The translations under genes and the position numbers were made by a program. A stretch of 64,000 nucleotides of DNA from Xanthoparmelia taractica (taxonomy: Eukaryota > Ascomycota > Lecanoromycetes > Lecanorales > Parmeliaceae), in the NCBI GenBank assembly GCA_033085395.1, contig JANQBS010000209.1:1-64000 (forward strand), written 5' to 3'. The notes beneath the pieces are model-generated. The model was not told the origin of the DNA, made no database searches, and saw nothing but the letters and a program-made list of their open reading frames with translations. How positions within the stretch are numbered: position 1 is the first letter of the stretch; the number at the start of each line of letters is the position of its first letter. Below, one piece after another: positions 1 to 12,733 of this stretch.

Positions 1-3000
1 ATTAAGTAATTTTAAGATAATATCTAATTAAAGAGATACGAGATAAACGTCTAATATAATAAGATCGTTTAGATCTCAAATATTAATTATAGCTCTATCT
101 TTTCTCTTATCATTTATTAGAATTTTTTAAATAACGAAGCTAAAATAGCTAAATAGAGTTAATTATTTTGTATACTTTAGACGATCTTAATATTAAAGTG
201 TATCGAACGTTTTATTAATTATTATCTTATCTATTAGCTTAAGAGAAAAGATCTTCGCTCTCTTACTATTAGATAATCTTATTTATTAATTATTTCGAAG
301 AGAAAGCTTTATTTATTTATTCTATAATATTTTAATAAAATCTTTATTCTTTTATAAAGACGAAAACTTATTAACTAAGTTAGTTAATTACTACTTTTCC
401 AGCTTACTCCCATAGACTATCACATCGTTAGAAAGCTTTAATTCTATACTCTTAAAAAAATTATCTAAGATTTCTTTAAGAATTTTACTTTTAGCATAAT
501 TAATTAGAGACGTAAAACTACTAGCTAGATTCATTAACGTAATAGCCGCAAAAGTAATTCTTTTTTTAACTGAATTCGATGATTTCGAGTGCTTTTCGAG
601 CTCAGCTAAAGATATTTCTATATTAATAAAAAAGATGTTTTTGTAGTTAACTTCTTATAATATTTTTAAGTATAATTTCTTAAAAATTTGCATTGCATAA
701 TTAATCCCGTTTTTAACTATTATATTAGCAATATTAATATTAATTTTATATATATATAGATATATATATATTTAGATTATAATGCTTTATAGATTCGAAA
801 ATAAAGTCTCTATTAGATAGATTTTTAAGCGTAATAATAAATAGAATTTACTAAGCTCTCGATATAATAGTAAGTGCCTTTTATACTCGAATTAATCGTT
901 TTATATATTAATTAATATTATAAGTTATAATTTTAATAATAATATTATAATTATTAATACGAGCCTTGTTTTTACTTATATTAAGTATAATTTTCTTCGA
1001 TTTTATAATATTATTCTTTATTAATAGATTTACTTACAAATTATTAATTAAATAAATCTCTCTTATAGTATAAGTAAGAGTTTTATTATTATTATTTTTA
1101 AGATCTAAGAGATATATTAAGATAAGTATATATTTATCGATATTATATATTATAGAATTAAACCCTTTAATACATAAATAAAATAATATTTTTCTAATTT
1201 TCATATTAGATAGAAGAGATAAAAGTTATTACTTATCGACTAATATTATATTAGTCTCTAAATTAATATATTCTTTCTTATTCTTAGCTACAATTAATAT
1301 AAATCGTAATAAAATATAAGCGTAATTTTAGTCACAAAAGTTAAAATTAATATCTAATCTAGCTCTATTCTTAAAATCTAATTAAATAATTTTTATAATA
1401 AAAATATCGATATTTATTTATATATTTATCGGCGATTTAAACGTAGAAAGTAATAATTTAGAATAATATTCGACTTATAATTACTTATGTAACTTCGACT
1501 TAAAAGAGAAAGTTAAATTATAATTTCTATAGTACGTTTAAATATTTATAAATTCGATAAAGAATTATTATAACATTAATTATTTAACTTATTAAAATCA
1601 TAATCTAATTACTTCTAATAATCGTTAATTTTAATATTCTATTAAAGCGTATTTTCTTTCGCTTAATTAAGATTTTCTTGCTTATTTTTAGTAATCGCTT
1701 CTATTTAATAAATAGCAGTCTTGGATTTAAATTCTACTAAAATTATTAATAATTTCTAATATTATTTTGGCTTTCGAATTTTCGATCTATTTAATCGAAT
1801 TAATTCGTTTAAGGTAATCGATTCGTTAAATTTAACGTATTTAACTATGATTATAGATCGTAGCGAGGATTTAATTAATAGCCGTACTACTAAGGGCGAT
1901 AAGCATATTAATCAAAGGAGTTAAAAGGTCGAAATAATAACTATTAACGATACAACTAATACTACTACTACTATTCAAATAACTAAGAAATAGGATTAAA
2001 TTAATTCTACTAACCTTAACGAAATGAAGTTAATAAAGAGTCTTATTGAAATATATTTCTCAGCGCATTTCGATAGATATTCCCACGCTATTAATTCTGC
2101 TACTTTTAATACTAATTTTAATACTATTACTAAGACCTTTAAACGAAAGCCTAATATTAATAATACCTAATATATGGCTCAAATCAAGCTACTTTCTTTA
2201 TATCAAGCATTTGAATAAAGCTTGCAATTATAGTAGCTGAATTTAAAAAGTCGATAAAGACTCGTAATTCTAGTACGATTCCTTGATAGATAAATATGAA
2301 CTAATTTTAAATATTATTAATATTAGCTAATTTTGTATATCTAACGACTACTTATATATAGCTAATAAGCTCTTATCGAGAACGAGTATCTATTAACGTA
2401 TATCTTTCTATAATAAAATTTAAAAGTATTATTCTTAATAATTTCTTAAATCTTATAAAGAGAGCTCTATACTATTCTTTTACTTTACTATCTTTTACTC
2501 GAAGATCTCTTCCCTTTAAATTTAATAGCTTTAAAATATATTAAGTAAATATAGAATTACGAAATTAAGTATTTATATTAATACGAATTATAGCTTCTTC
2601 TTTTATAGCTATTAAATTATGAATTCTTTTAATAAATAGAATCACACTACGATAATATACGTTCTTTCTTATAGTTATAATCTTACTCTTTTCGTAAGAC
2701 TTATTCAAATAAGAATTAAAATAGCTTAATTCTATAGCATTTTATTTACTATTAGAACTCGATACTTCTATAACTTTTACTGTAATCGATTTGGATTTTT
2801 CTAATTCTTCTAATTCTTTTAACGAGTCTCGTTCTCTTCTAGATCTAATAAATAATTATAAATTATTAATAGTATTTATAACGACGAAGTTAATAGTATT
2901 ATTAATTATATCTTATAATTATTAAGCTATAAAATTAATAGTTATTTTAGATATAATTTAACTTAATTATCTACGAGAAGTACTTGAAGTTTCACTTAAA

Positions 3001-3710
3001 TTAATAGTATCTATAGCAGTAGAATTCTTATGAATTACTAGTGACGGTAATATAGAAGACGAATTATTTAATGAAGAATCACGATTATTGCTAGTAGAAT
3101 TATTATTATTAATATTAATAGAATTATCAATAGAATTATCGTTATTAATATTAGTAATATTATTATTAGAATTATTATTAGTTGATAACGAATTAGGTGT
3201 ATTTTTAGTAAAAAAAGAATTAAAGAGTAAGTTTTTAAGAGACTGAGTAGCTTACTTAAAACGTCGAATAGATTTATGAAAAGTAGGTTTGTTAACGACT
3301 TAATTAGATAGTTAACGATCTTAAACTAAAAAATAAATAATCGTTCTTAATAAATTAGCAGTAGAATTAATAATAAATATTAATCTAATAGGCCTAAGAA
3401 TATTCAACGTGAGATATTTATAAATCTTCTTAATATCGCTAGATATTAAATTAACATATTTATAATTAATGATAATAAATTCCTGAATATCAAATGCGAG
3501 GCTAAGTACTTGTCTATCTATTGAAATAGTTAGCGTTAATTTATAAGACTAATTAATAGAAGAAGCAAAGAAAAGCTAATAAGATCTTACTAATCTAATA
3601 GCTTACTTATTTAATAGCTTACTTATTTAATAAATTCGGTGACGATAAGTAAGATATAATAATAAAGAGCACCTTCTAAATCGATTCGACTATTATTTAA
3701 CATCGAAATC

Positions 3711-3723
3711 GGCGTTGCTATCA
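3711..3723 (-). other. Primer-binding site of element B
   Basis: Read on the minus strand, TGATAGCAACGCC follows the LTR end directly. The same core (TAGCAACGC) sits next to the 5' LTRs of elements A, C and D. A site beginning TGGTAGC is typical of priming by initiator tRNA-Met; the A for G here fits RIP. The tRNA assignment is inference. Confidence 0.5.
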
Positions 3724-3879
3724 TATTATCATGGAAAAGGTCTTGAGATTAATTAATTGAAAAGTCTATCGAATTCTAAGAGTCGCAGGGCGGAGAAATC
3801 TACTGGAAAACTAATACACATTTGGCCTAGCCTCCCCGATCTTCTCGAAATGTCTTTGGCATATAGAAAAACCGTGACA
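3724..3879 (-). repeat. 5' LTR of element B copy 1
   Basis: This 156-bp segment is much richer in GC than its surroundings. It aligns along its length with 24383-24545: both share GTCTATCGAAT, CGCAGGGCGGAGA, TACACATTTGG and the terminus CCGTGACA. On the minus strand it starts TGTCACGG. Copy 2 differs mainly by transitions and a 12-bp internal duplication. Confidence 0.75.
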
Positions 3880-5085
3880 TTATAGATTAAATTATTATTC
3901 TATACTTATAGAATTTAGCCTTTATATAAAAGAAGTTCTAATAATATCTAAAAGAGTTTAAAAAATAGCGAAATTAGAAAGAATAAAGAAAGAAGTAATA
4001 AAACTATTATATATACTCTCTCTTCGCTTATTAATAGATAAAGAATTCATTTATAGCTATATAAAAAATCTATTTATTAGAATAGCGAAGATAATAGAGA
4101 TAATAATTTTATAGAAGAAGCTAATAAAGAGAACGAAGTCGTTTTAAAACTATAAATATAATAAGATTATTATAGTCGTTTAGTTAATTATAAATAACTA
4201 TAATAATAATAAAGATATTAGAGAGAATCTAGAGTAATAAGAAATTATAAAAATAAGAGATAAAGTATTAAGAAGAAAGACGCTATATTTTAAAAAACAA
4301 AGTTTATAAAGTTTTATAATTATTTAAAAATATTTAAAGATTAGCGAGATAGACGAGAAATAAGAGTAATAAATCTAAATTATTATTATAGTTATTATTA
4401 CTAAAGAGATTCGATAGTATCTTAAGAACTATATTTAATAAGAAAATAGAGATTCTTTATCTACTAATCTAAAAAGTTTCTACTGGATTCAAAATTGCTA
4501 ATCGCGCGACTAGGGCTGAAATCAAGAATTCCGCCGAATTAGTAATTTTATCAAAAATTCCGCTTAATTCGCGCGAATTCCCCTCAATTAGTAACTTCAA
4601 CTTGCTATTAGCATAATTTCAGCATTGTTAGCAAATATTACTTGCTATATTTACTATTAGCGTTAGTCACGTAACTTAGCTCTATATTTAGTTCTATAAG
4701 TTTTTTTTTTCTAATCGACGACGAGGTTCGGCAGCGATATATAGCGACGATTTTTAACGTCACCCCGAAATAGACCTTAAGATCGTGAGTTTTAGATTAT
4801 ATTCTCGCGAGGGTGATGCCAGAAGTAATGCTCGAAGTAATGCGCAATGATTATTAGAACTATTACGGGCCTTGCGGGGGCTTTGCGCACAAATTTTGAA
4901 ATTGCCCTACTTACTAAATATTCGGGTAGTTGCTGATTCGCCTGAATTTTGCCGATAGTTGCTAACTCGACTGGATTTTGCCGACCTAGGCGGATAAGGC
5001 TGAATGTGCTGAATCGTGCTGATCGTGCGGATCCTACGAAATTCGTGCGGAAATGAACTTTTCAGATTTGCAGATGTTAGAGTAG
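3880..5085. other. Unassigned AT-rich segment with a GC-richer patch
   Basis: No gene is supported here. The part at 3880-4480 is RIP-like AT-rich sequence with no recognised domain. The part at about 4490-5085 is distinctly less AT-rich, with many CG, GCC and GGC words (for example TTGCGGGGGCTTTGCGC), yet carries no open frame of useful length and matches nothing else in the window. It could be a leader or terminal region of the LINE that follows, or a single-copy fragment that escaped RIP. Confidence 0.4.
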
Positions 5086-5089
5086 TATT

Positions 5090-6284
5090 CTTTCTATTAT
5101 TATATTAAGTAAATTTAAGAGATATTAGAAATAGAATCTATCTAGAGTCGAGAATAATAAATAGTAAATTTATTTAAAAGAATATTCTATAAGCGATCTT
5201 TAGATCGAAATATAATAAGATTCTGAGTTCGATAATATTCTAAGTAGATTTCTTTAAATAATTTTAGAAAAGATAACTCTATAGTTTATATATCTCTTTT
5301 AGATATATTTAAATTTGAAATATTACTCGAGGAAAATTAAAAAGATAAATATAATTTTTTTTAAAAAAAAAAATTATATTAGCGCTGAATTATATTATTC
5401 AATCGCTTTAATTAGTATATTAGAAAAGATCTTAGAAGCGATAATAGCTAAATATCTAAATAATTATACTAAAGAGTATAGTCTATTTCTATTAAAATAG
5501 ATAGAGACTAAATAGAAAAGAGCTATTAAAATAATATTAGAAATTATAGTAAAGATAATATATATCGTCTAGAACTATAATAGAAATAATAGCGCTAGTC
5601 TATTATTACTAAATAAAATAAAAGCTTTTAATAAAATCTATTATTAAAGATTACTTTATAATCTTAAAAAAAATTCTTTATTTTAATTATAAAGTAAATA
5701 GGGAGCATTTTAAGAGATAAAGTAACATTAATTATTATAAAAAAATAGCTTTATAATATTAATAAAAACCGAGATCTTTTAGAGCTCGTCTAATTTATTA
5801 ATACTATTTCTCTTCTTTAACGCGCTAGTTATAGAGTAATATTTAATAAATAAACTAAATTTTTAGATAGGGAAATTTATAGATAATATTTATCTATTAG
5901 CGTATAGAAAGTCTATTAAGAGTAAATATTAAAAATTAAAAATTGTTTATAAAATCTATTTAAAGTAGACGAGTATCTATAGAGCGTCTTTTACTCTATA
6001 GAAGTATTAGCTTATATATTTTATTTATAATCTTAAAAGATTTAATAGAAAGACGATTATAGACTTAGATATAATATCTCTAAGTCGAAAATATATATAA
6101 GAATTTTAAATCTTTATATTAATAGTAAGATTAAATAGATATTCTAGGTTAAAGAGATTAAGTCGAAGATAATATATTAATATAAAGCGCTATTTACAAT
6201 AAAGTAAAATAAATCTATAGCGCGATAATTCGATTAAATTATAAACTATATAGTAGCGATATAATATACTTCTAAGGGACTTTA
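5090..6284 (+). pseudogene. Non-LTR retrotransposon (LINE) reverse transcriptase remnant
   Basis: The conceptual translation, ignoring stops, follows the order of a fungal LINE (Tad/I-like) reverse transcriptase: a YYSIALISILEKILEAIIAK block at about 5390-5450 (RT motif with PIALISxLxKxLE), an ASLLLLN..KAFN block at about 5590-5630 (family: LLLDxxxAFD), and FIDNIYLLAY at 5876-5905, corresponding to the FVDDIxLLAY catalytic box. The second catalytic Asp has become Asn (GAT to AAT), a RIP-type change. Most stops are TAA/TAG. The remnant ends where an LTR of element E begins at 6285. RT identification is from recognised family motifs; the upstream limit is approximate and no endonuclease domain was identified. 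Confidence 0.7.
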
Positions 6285-6385
6285 TGTTGAATATTGAAAA
6301 GTTAAGTGAAAGATAATTTGATTTCTTCTAACGAAACTGCTACTTAAATACTACTTGCTCCGTCCTTGGTATTACGATCGGCAGA

Positions 6386-7303
6386 TACAACAGAGTTTCC
6401 AGCAAGTCTATCCGCACCCCTACGGGTCGGAAAGGTGTGGTATATTTGATGGTATGGGACCAGTTTTTCGAATATCATACCGAAAGGTATGGGATATCCC
6501 ATACTCCCATTAGGTTTTTAATAAATATATTACGTAATATTTTTTTATATTCTAATAATGCGTAAAAAGCTTAAGCGAACGCTTATAAAATTATAAAATT
6601 CTATAAATAGATTAAAAAGATATAATTTTTTTAAAAAAAGTTGAAAAAAAGTTGAAAACGACTATGTTTAACAGATACCACATCTTTCCGACCCGTACGC
6701 ACCCCCGAGATTTTGCCGCGCTCTCACCAAAATCATTTCTATTATATTAGATATTTATTTAATAACTATAGATTAGAATACTCTTAAATTTAATACATAT
6801 ATTATTTAATATCTTTTAAAAACTCTATATTTTTTTAAAATAAATATCTCTTATATATAGTATAATATAAGGTAATTAAAAGGTTAAGTTAAAGTTTACT
6901 AAGTTTTTATTAAAAAAACGCGAGTGAAAACACGAATTTTTACGTTTTTTAAATTATACTTATTAAATCTTTCATTACTTAAGATCTATACTTTTAATTA
7001 ATTTTAAAATTTGATATAATAATATTTATAAGTTTATCTAGTTAATATTATAATTTAAGTTAATTTACTATTATATTTATTAAATAATATATAGTATTTC
7101 TATTTTAAGATTTAAGTTAAATTATAAGATAAGTTAATATATTATTTATTTTATTACAATCTATTTAAATAGAATTAAAGAGTAATATTTAAATTATTAT
7201 ATACTATAGTTTCATATCTATTGAATAAGTATTGACGTTACAATATAGAAATAATATACAGATGGAATAGGGTGCGGATAGACTTGCTGGAAACTCTGTT
7301 GTA
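6386..7303. mobile_element. TIR DNA element with TA ends (Tc1/mariner-like, non-autonomous)
   Basis: Perfect 35-bp terminal inverted repeats lie at 6385-6419 and 7270-7304 (outer part ATACAACAGAGTTTCC), with TA at both outer boundaries as for Tc1/mariner-type insertion. The interior is AT-rich and non-coding, so this is a non-autonomous or deleted copy. It interrupts the E LTR and is itself interrupted by the MITE at 6421-6697, next to the inner edge of its left TIR. Without the MITE it is about 630 bp. The solo LTR at 63091-63246 lacks it, although the junction is not a perfectly clean TA duplication (about 4 bp differ). Superfamily assignment rests only on TA and the TIR style. Confidence 0.65.
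6421..6697 (+). mobile_element. hAT-type MITE, copy 1
   Basis: This 277-bp element is bounded by terminal inverted repeats beginning TACGGGTCGGAAAGGTGTGG and ending with the complement. It is flanked by the 8-bp duplication CGCACCCC (6413-6420 and 6698-6705). The interior carries the family signature: an ATATTACGTAATAT palindrome and AAAAAGCTTAAGCGAACGC. It has no coding capacity. An 8-bp duplication is the hallmark of hAT transposition. Confidence 0.9.
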
Positions 7304-7536
7304 TAACCGATACTAGCATGGTGCTAGTAATAGGCAGATACTATTTGTAATAATCTACCGGGCAACGGGAAAAGCCAGCGCCCTCGCTGATTAACGAGAC
7401 CCTTTAGGTCAGTGATTCTTTAGGCCTGCATTAAGCTGATTAACGGGGACCCTTCAGGCCTACATTAAACTTTGCTATATCCCTTTTTGATACAAACTGA
7501 ATATTATATTTAGTCTTTCATTTTGATATCGTCTTG

Positions 7537-7809
7537 ATGTCTCTTACTATTCGCGGCGTATCTTACGAAACGCCGGCTCGGTGATTTATGTAATAGCGTA
7601 TAGCTCGAGAATTAACACGATTATCGAATAGCAATTCTACTATAGTTCGGGATCTGGGATATTTGAATTTAAATACGTCTAATAATAGCGTGATAGATAT
7701 AAGCATTAACGATATAGAGGCTCACGTCGATTATCTTCGAGGTAGAGAAATAGATAAGTCGATATTAGAGAAATTATTATTGCTATTGAAGTACGACGAT
7801 TCGAATAGT
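7537..7809 (+). pseudogene. Broken ORF at the start of element E (gag position)
   Basis: An ATG at 7537 opens a frame beginning MSLTIRGVSYETPAR that would run 90 codons to 7809 but for three close internal stops (TGA, then TAA TAG), each one C-to-T or G-to-A step from CGA, CAA and CAG/TGG. The frame can be followed beyond 7809 through further stops. The protein is not recognised; the position just after an LTR and leader is where gag is expected. It is inactive in this copy. Confidence 0.4.
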
Positions 7810-9419
7810 TAATAATTCTTATCTTAGTCGAGTTTCTTAGTATCGTTAAGCTCGATATTTCTCTCTTTCTATAATTTAGCGCGATTATCGCTACGAGAGA
7901 TCTTTTATTTTTAAAAGTTATTAATGTTATTAAAAAGTCGCTTTACTAAAGTTGAGAGATACGAGCGAAGCTTTACTACGACGTCGTTATTCTTCTATAA
8001 GATATTATTAATATTCGTTAATAGTGCGATAGCGAATTAAAGGGCTTTCGTGTATCTGTTCTTATCTTTCTTAATTAGACTCTCGACTTATATTAGACTT
8101 ATAAATTAAAAAGTCACTCTAATTACACGCTATAGCTTTTCTATAAATTACTTCGTAATCTAGCGTAGATTCTTAATGCATATATTAAGAAAGATAATTC
8201 TATCTTCTATTTTTATTAGGTTCTCGACTACTATCTCTAAATTATTTCGTGTTTTACTTAATTCTCTTCGAGCTCTGCATATATAGTAATTTATTGCGCT
8301 CGAAGCGCTTTTACTTATAGTGATTTAGTCTTCGCAGTAGATTAAGATAATTATTATCGTGACGAATTAAACTCTTCTAGACTAGAAAAGATAAAATTAT
8401 CGACGATATCGTCTTTTTAATTAATTATGAGATTATTAATATATAGATTTAAACTTAACTTAACGAAGAAGAGAATATAACTCTCTTCGAAAGAGATAGC
8501 GAATTTATTATTTTAAAGATTCGCGCTCTCTTATTAAAAAATATCTCGCTTAAATAAGATCTAAATAGAGAATATCTTATATTAAATAAACGTTGGCGTT
8601 AAGTAAGATATCGATAAAAATCGACTCGATCTCTATATCAAATTAATAAAGCTAGCGCTTTAGAATAATAATAATTTTATTTCGTGTCTATATAGTTATT
8701 AATCGTAAGATAGCATTTATTCTCTTGACCTCGAGTATATTGTATATAGTCTAAACTCTTTTCGTTACGACGTTAAAGTTATACTCTAAGATCTAATTTT
8801 CGTATAGTAAACTCGATCTTAGCTCGTGATTTTTATGTTTATAAGTCTTAATACTCGCTAGAATTAAAGAAAATCCTTTAATTATTTCTTTATCTTTATA
8901 TATCTAATAGACTTCGAAGACTACTTAATATCGTAGTAGATTATTCTCGCTTCTTATTTTTTCTATCTAATTCTTATTAATATAGTTAATACGTGAGTTT
9001 TTTATAAAGAATATAGTAAAGTATAGTCTCGCTCTTTTCGCGCCGCTTATTTCGAAATTTACGATTTCAGCTATTCACGTTTTACTTAAATTTATTCTTT
9101 TAGAGAAATAGAGCGATTCATAATCTTGAGATAATTTTATAATAATAATAAGCTTATTTTAATAATATTATTCGTTTTAAGATAATTCTCGCCTTTCGCG
9201 TCTATTAAATATAAATTTTATCTTTAAAGTTATAATTATAATAGATTATTTAATAAGTCTCTCTTAAAGCTTATTTATATATTTCTTATCGTCTTTACTT
9301 TTAGAATTAATTAATATGAAAGATATATTAACAGTCTTTAATTTAAGTGTAATTTCGATATTTAATCTATAGAATATAATAATAACTTAAGACGAATTAA
9401 CGTGAGTAATTTAAAGAAA

Positions 9420-9730
9420 GTAAGGTTTAAATAAGCGATATAAGCTTAGTAAAAATAAGAGTTATAAGATATATGCGAAGTTCTAAAATATAAGTTAAGA
9501 GATAAGACGTGATATAGAAGTGAGATAAGTTTTAAGCTTATAAGTTATAAGAAATACGTAAGTTATAAGAAGCGTTAATTATAAGTAATAAAGTACTAAG
9601 TTATAAAATTTATAAGAAGTATATAAGTTATAAGACGCGTGATACGTTATAGAAAAATTAAGTTATAGATAATTAAGTTATAGAAAGTAAATAAGTTATA
9701 AAATATATAATATTAAGTTATTAAAGCTAA
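9420..9730. repeat. Degenerate AAGTTATAA-rich tandem tract
   Basis: The word AAGTTATAA or TAAGTTATAGA recurs about a dozen times in about 300 bp, separated by 8-25 bp of variable sequence. It looks like an old minisatellite blurred by RIP. No gene is seen in it. Confidence 0.5.
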
Positions 9731-10029
9731 TAAATGTTAAATAGTAATTTTTTAGAACTAAAATTATTATCTAATAATTCTCTAATAATAATAAAGCTAT
9801 ATTTACTTTCTTTATCATTTAGCTTAATAATATCTCGTTAGCTAGTTAAGTCTAATATTATAATAAATTAACGAAGCGATAATATTAGAGTTCGCTGCTA
9901 TAGAAGTCGTGAATATATTAAATATTAACTTAGACTTCGTAGCCCTTCGAGATCTTTCTTGTCGTCGTTCTATTAATAAAATAACGAAATTTTTCTAAAT
10001 AATTATATTTACCGAGACGCGACGTTAAT

Positions 10030-12733
10030 AAGTGCGCCATGGCCTTGTGATATTAGGAATTTTTTTTTGAATTTCTCGACTTTTCTTAGAGCGTTTTAAA
10101 GATTATTAATAAAATATTATATATTATATTACTCTTCTAAATCGCTTTATTTTATTAAATAATATATTTTTTCACGAATTATCTACTTATTAAGTAATCT
10201 ATTAATTATATATTTATTAGCTTTCTTCTACTCTTCTATTAGAACGAGCAATAACTTATAATTACGAGTTCTACTAAATAAATCTTTCTTATTCGAATAA
10301 GACTTTAATTATATTACTAATACGATAAAGTATATTTTTATAATCGACGATAGCTTTAGCTCGTATATTAGACGGCCCACTCGACGCCTAATTATAAATA
10401 ATTCGATACGTTAAATTAATAGCTTTTTATTTAATAGCTCGAATATCAAGTAATTATTATTTAAACGTAGATAGACTTTCTTCTTTAACGTAATATTAAT
10501 ATAGTGCGCATCGTAATAATATTTAATTATTGCGTTAATCTAAGCGATAAATTTCTCGGTCTCTTCTCATCTTATTACTTGAAGTTAAGAGAAATTCTTC
10601 GAAGAAAGATTGGCTAATAATCTTAAGACGTTATTAATTTAAAATTTATATATAATCTCATTTAATATCGCGTCGATAAAAGCATTATATAAGTTATTTA
10701 AAATAGTTTATATATAAGATAGAATATTAATAAAATTTTCGTTTAAATTTGCGATTAAGTAATAGCGTAGAGCGATCTCTATTATTTAATTAATTCGTTC
10801 TAATTATTTATCTATTTAAGAATAATATATTATAGAAATTAATATTTTAATACTTAATTTAATAAATAGTATTTTTTAGAAGTTTAATATAAATTTATTT
10901 CTATTAAAGATAATCGCTTAAGATATTTCTTAATCGTACTCTATTACTAAGACGAGAAACATATCGACTTATTTCGCGATGCTTTAAGTATTTTTTTTCG
11001 AGAATAATTAATAATTTCTTATTAAACTTATATATAATAATAAGATAATATTATAATCGTTTCTGCGTATAGACGATAGAGCGATAATAAGTTTATTTTT
11101 ATTATATAAAAAGATGTCGACGAGAAAGTAATTAAGCGTAATAATTCGTATAATGTATATCTCTTCGTTTAATTAACTTAATATTTCGAGTAATAATAAA
11201 TATATTTCTATAGTCGTTAAGATAGCTTTCGTAGATAAAATAAGCTTATAATGCGATCGTATATATAATAAAACTTACTATAATTATAATAATTATATAT
11301 TAACTTAAAGACTTTCTTATATAGAGTCTTAAGAATATATAATTATTTCTTATCGTTAATTTCGTTTATAAAATAAATAAGTTCGTTACGAAGTTTAAGT
11401 TATAATTTCTTTAATTATTATTTTATATCTTATTTATTAATTATAAATTAAGCGAATTTTAAGATCTTTAGAATTCTAGTCTAACGCTTATTATTAATAT
11501 AACTTCGCTTTAATCTATACTTAAAGTCGTTTAATATCTTAATTAAGATTATATAATATATTATCTTAAAGCTATCGAATATTAAATTATTTAGCACGTT
11601 ATTTATTTAAGATATTTTTATATTGTTTATCTTTAATCGAGAGAGAGCGTTAGATATAACGTAAATCTTTTTAGACTTATATTATACGTCGAGATTAAAT
11701 TAAGATAAATATATAGACGCTTTTAATAGTTATAAGTTAAGTTTATTAATACTTATAAAGATTATCTTAATCTATCTAATTATAAAGATCGTCGTCGAGT
11801 AATTCGTATATATTATTATTTAAGATTTATTCGATATTATATCGAGGTGCTAAGCTATAATAAAATATTTAATTCCTTTATATTAGTTATATTATTTTTA
11901 TTATTTTTAATTCTATAAGTAAATAGCGAAACTTAACGAGAATTAATATCTTATTAAAAAATATAATAAACTCGATATTCTTTTTATTAAAGATCGTCTT
12001 ATTATTTAATATAATAAATAATTACGTCGAAGCCTTACTTAAAAGCGTTAAGATTTATATATAATTATCTATTAAGATTATCATAAACGAGAAATATTAA
12101 TTCTTTAAAGATTTTTTATAATCTTTCGAAAGTATAAATCTCTTTCTCAATAGAAATATCGAGATAATTTTCTCTATTAAACGTCTTTTAAACTTTATTT
12201 TTAATAAAGACGTTATATAGCATTAAAGTCTTTTTAATTAAGGTAATTATATTATTTACGTATAATAGAAAATATAATTTCTAAATTAATTAATTATTTT
12301 TAGATATATTTTTAGATACTTTAAAATAATAAAAAGTTAAGCTTAATAATAATTATAAGTTTCTCTTTCGCAATATTTAGCTTTAAATTATTTATCTTTT
12401 ACTTTAATAACGTTATTAATAAATATTTTAAAAAGATCTTAAATAATTTAATAGCGATATTATATTTTTTAAAGAGAATAAAGACTCGTTATAGATAATT
12501 TAGATATTCTTTTAAAGTATTATTAAAAATTATAATATCGTTTATATAAGCTTTAGCGAAGCTTTAGAAATCTCTAAAAAGCTTATTAATCTATTGTTAC
12601 ACGTATATTAAATTATTTTTAAAATCTATAATAACTATATTTCACTGCTCGCTCTCGCGATAAATAATTATAACAAGCTTATAATGATTCTTATAGCGTA
12701 TTAATTATTAATAAAAGAAACTCGTTTCGTTTA
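10030..12733 (-). mobile_element. Ty3/gypsy element G, 3' part (RIP-degraded)
   Basis: On the minus strand, 12531-12551 encodes AYINDII, corresponding to the Ty3/gypsy RT catalytic box YVDDI with the first catalytic Asp changed to Asn, followed (about 12370-12530) by a recognisable LKEYLNYL...VFILFKKYNIAIK stretch of the RT thumb region. The N-terminal RT half (RRVIVDIRDLNKITK) lies at about 22270-22310, on the far side of element A, so G was split in its RT domain by the insertion of A. RNase H and integrase should lie in 10.0-12.1 kb but are too decayed for me to delimit. The left boundary is approximate. Confidence 0.7.

Larger units (their letters stand above)
1..3879 (-). mobile_element. 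LTR retrotransposon B, copy 1 (partial, RIP-degraded)
   Basis: The element reads right to left: its 5' LTR is at 3724-3879, a primer-binding-site-like sequence at 3711-3723, and the body runs off the left edge of the window. The stretch at about 640-1440 is clearly homologous to about 27790-28575 (copy 2), and the LTR to 24383-24545, which defines the family. Read on the minus strand, about 3000-3220 gives an Asn/Ser-rich low-complexity stretch where the gag N-terminus is expected. Every frame is broken by many TAA/TAG codons and TpA is in great excess, as expected after RIP. The chromodomain-like remnant in copy 2 suggests a Ty3/gypsy chromovirus; this copy shows no diagnostic domain of its own. 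Confidence 0.7.
6285..7352 (+). repeat. LTR of element E, copy 1, interrupted by a TIR element
   Basis: The sequence at 6285-6387 (TGTTGAATATTG...) plus 7304-7352 matches the solo LTR at 63091-63246 from end to end, about 152 bp once the insertion is removed. Shared words include CTGCTACTTAAATACTACT and ACTAGCATGGTGCTAGTA. It lies between the LINE remnant and a GC-richer leader (ACCGGGCAACGGGAAAAG...) followed by a broken frame starting at 7537. It is therefore read as the 5' LTR of a plus-strand element. A matching 3' LTR was not found. Confidence 0.65.
7353..10030 (+). mobile_element. Element E body (RIP-degraded LTR retroelement, family unassigned)
   Basis: A GC-richer leader (7353-7536) is followed by long stretches of plausible plus-strand coding sequence disrupted by TAA/TAG/TGA, from 7537 to about 9300. 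I could not assign the protein to a domain family; calling it LTR-retroelement coding rests on the adjacent LTR and on the solo LTR with a 5-bp duplication at 63091. The right-hand limit near 10030 is a guess: minus-strand Ty3/gypsy sequence (element G) occupies what follows. A degenerate repeat tract lies at 9420-9730. Confidence 0.4.

Noticed and set aside
2046..2240. 64-codon Leu/Ile-rich open frame
   Set aside because: Product of AT-rich, RIP-altered sequence antisense to element B; no ATG start or conserved pattern.
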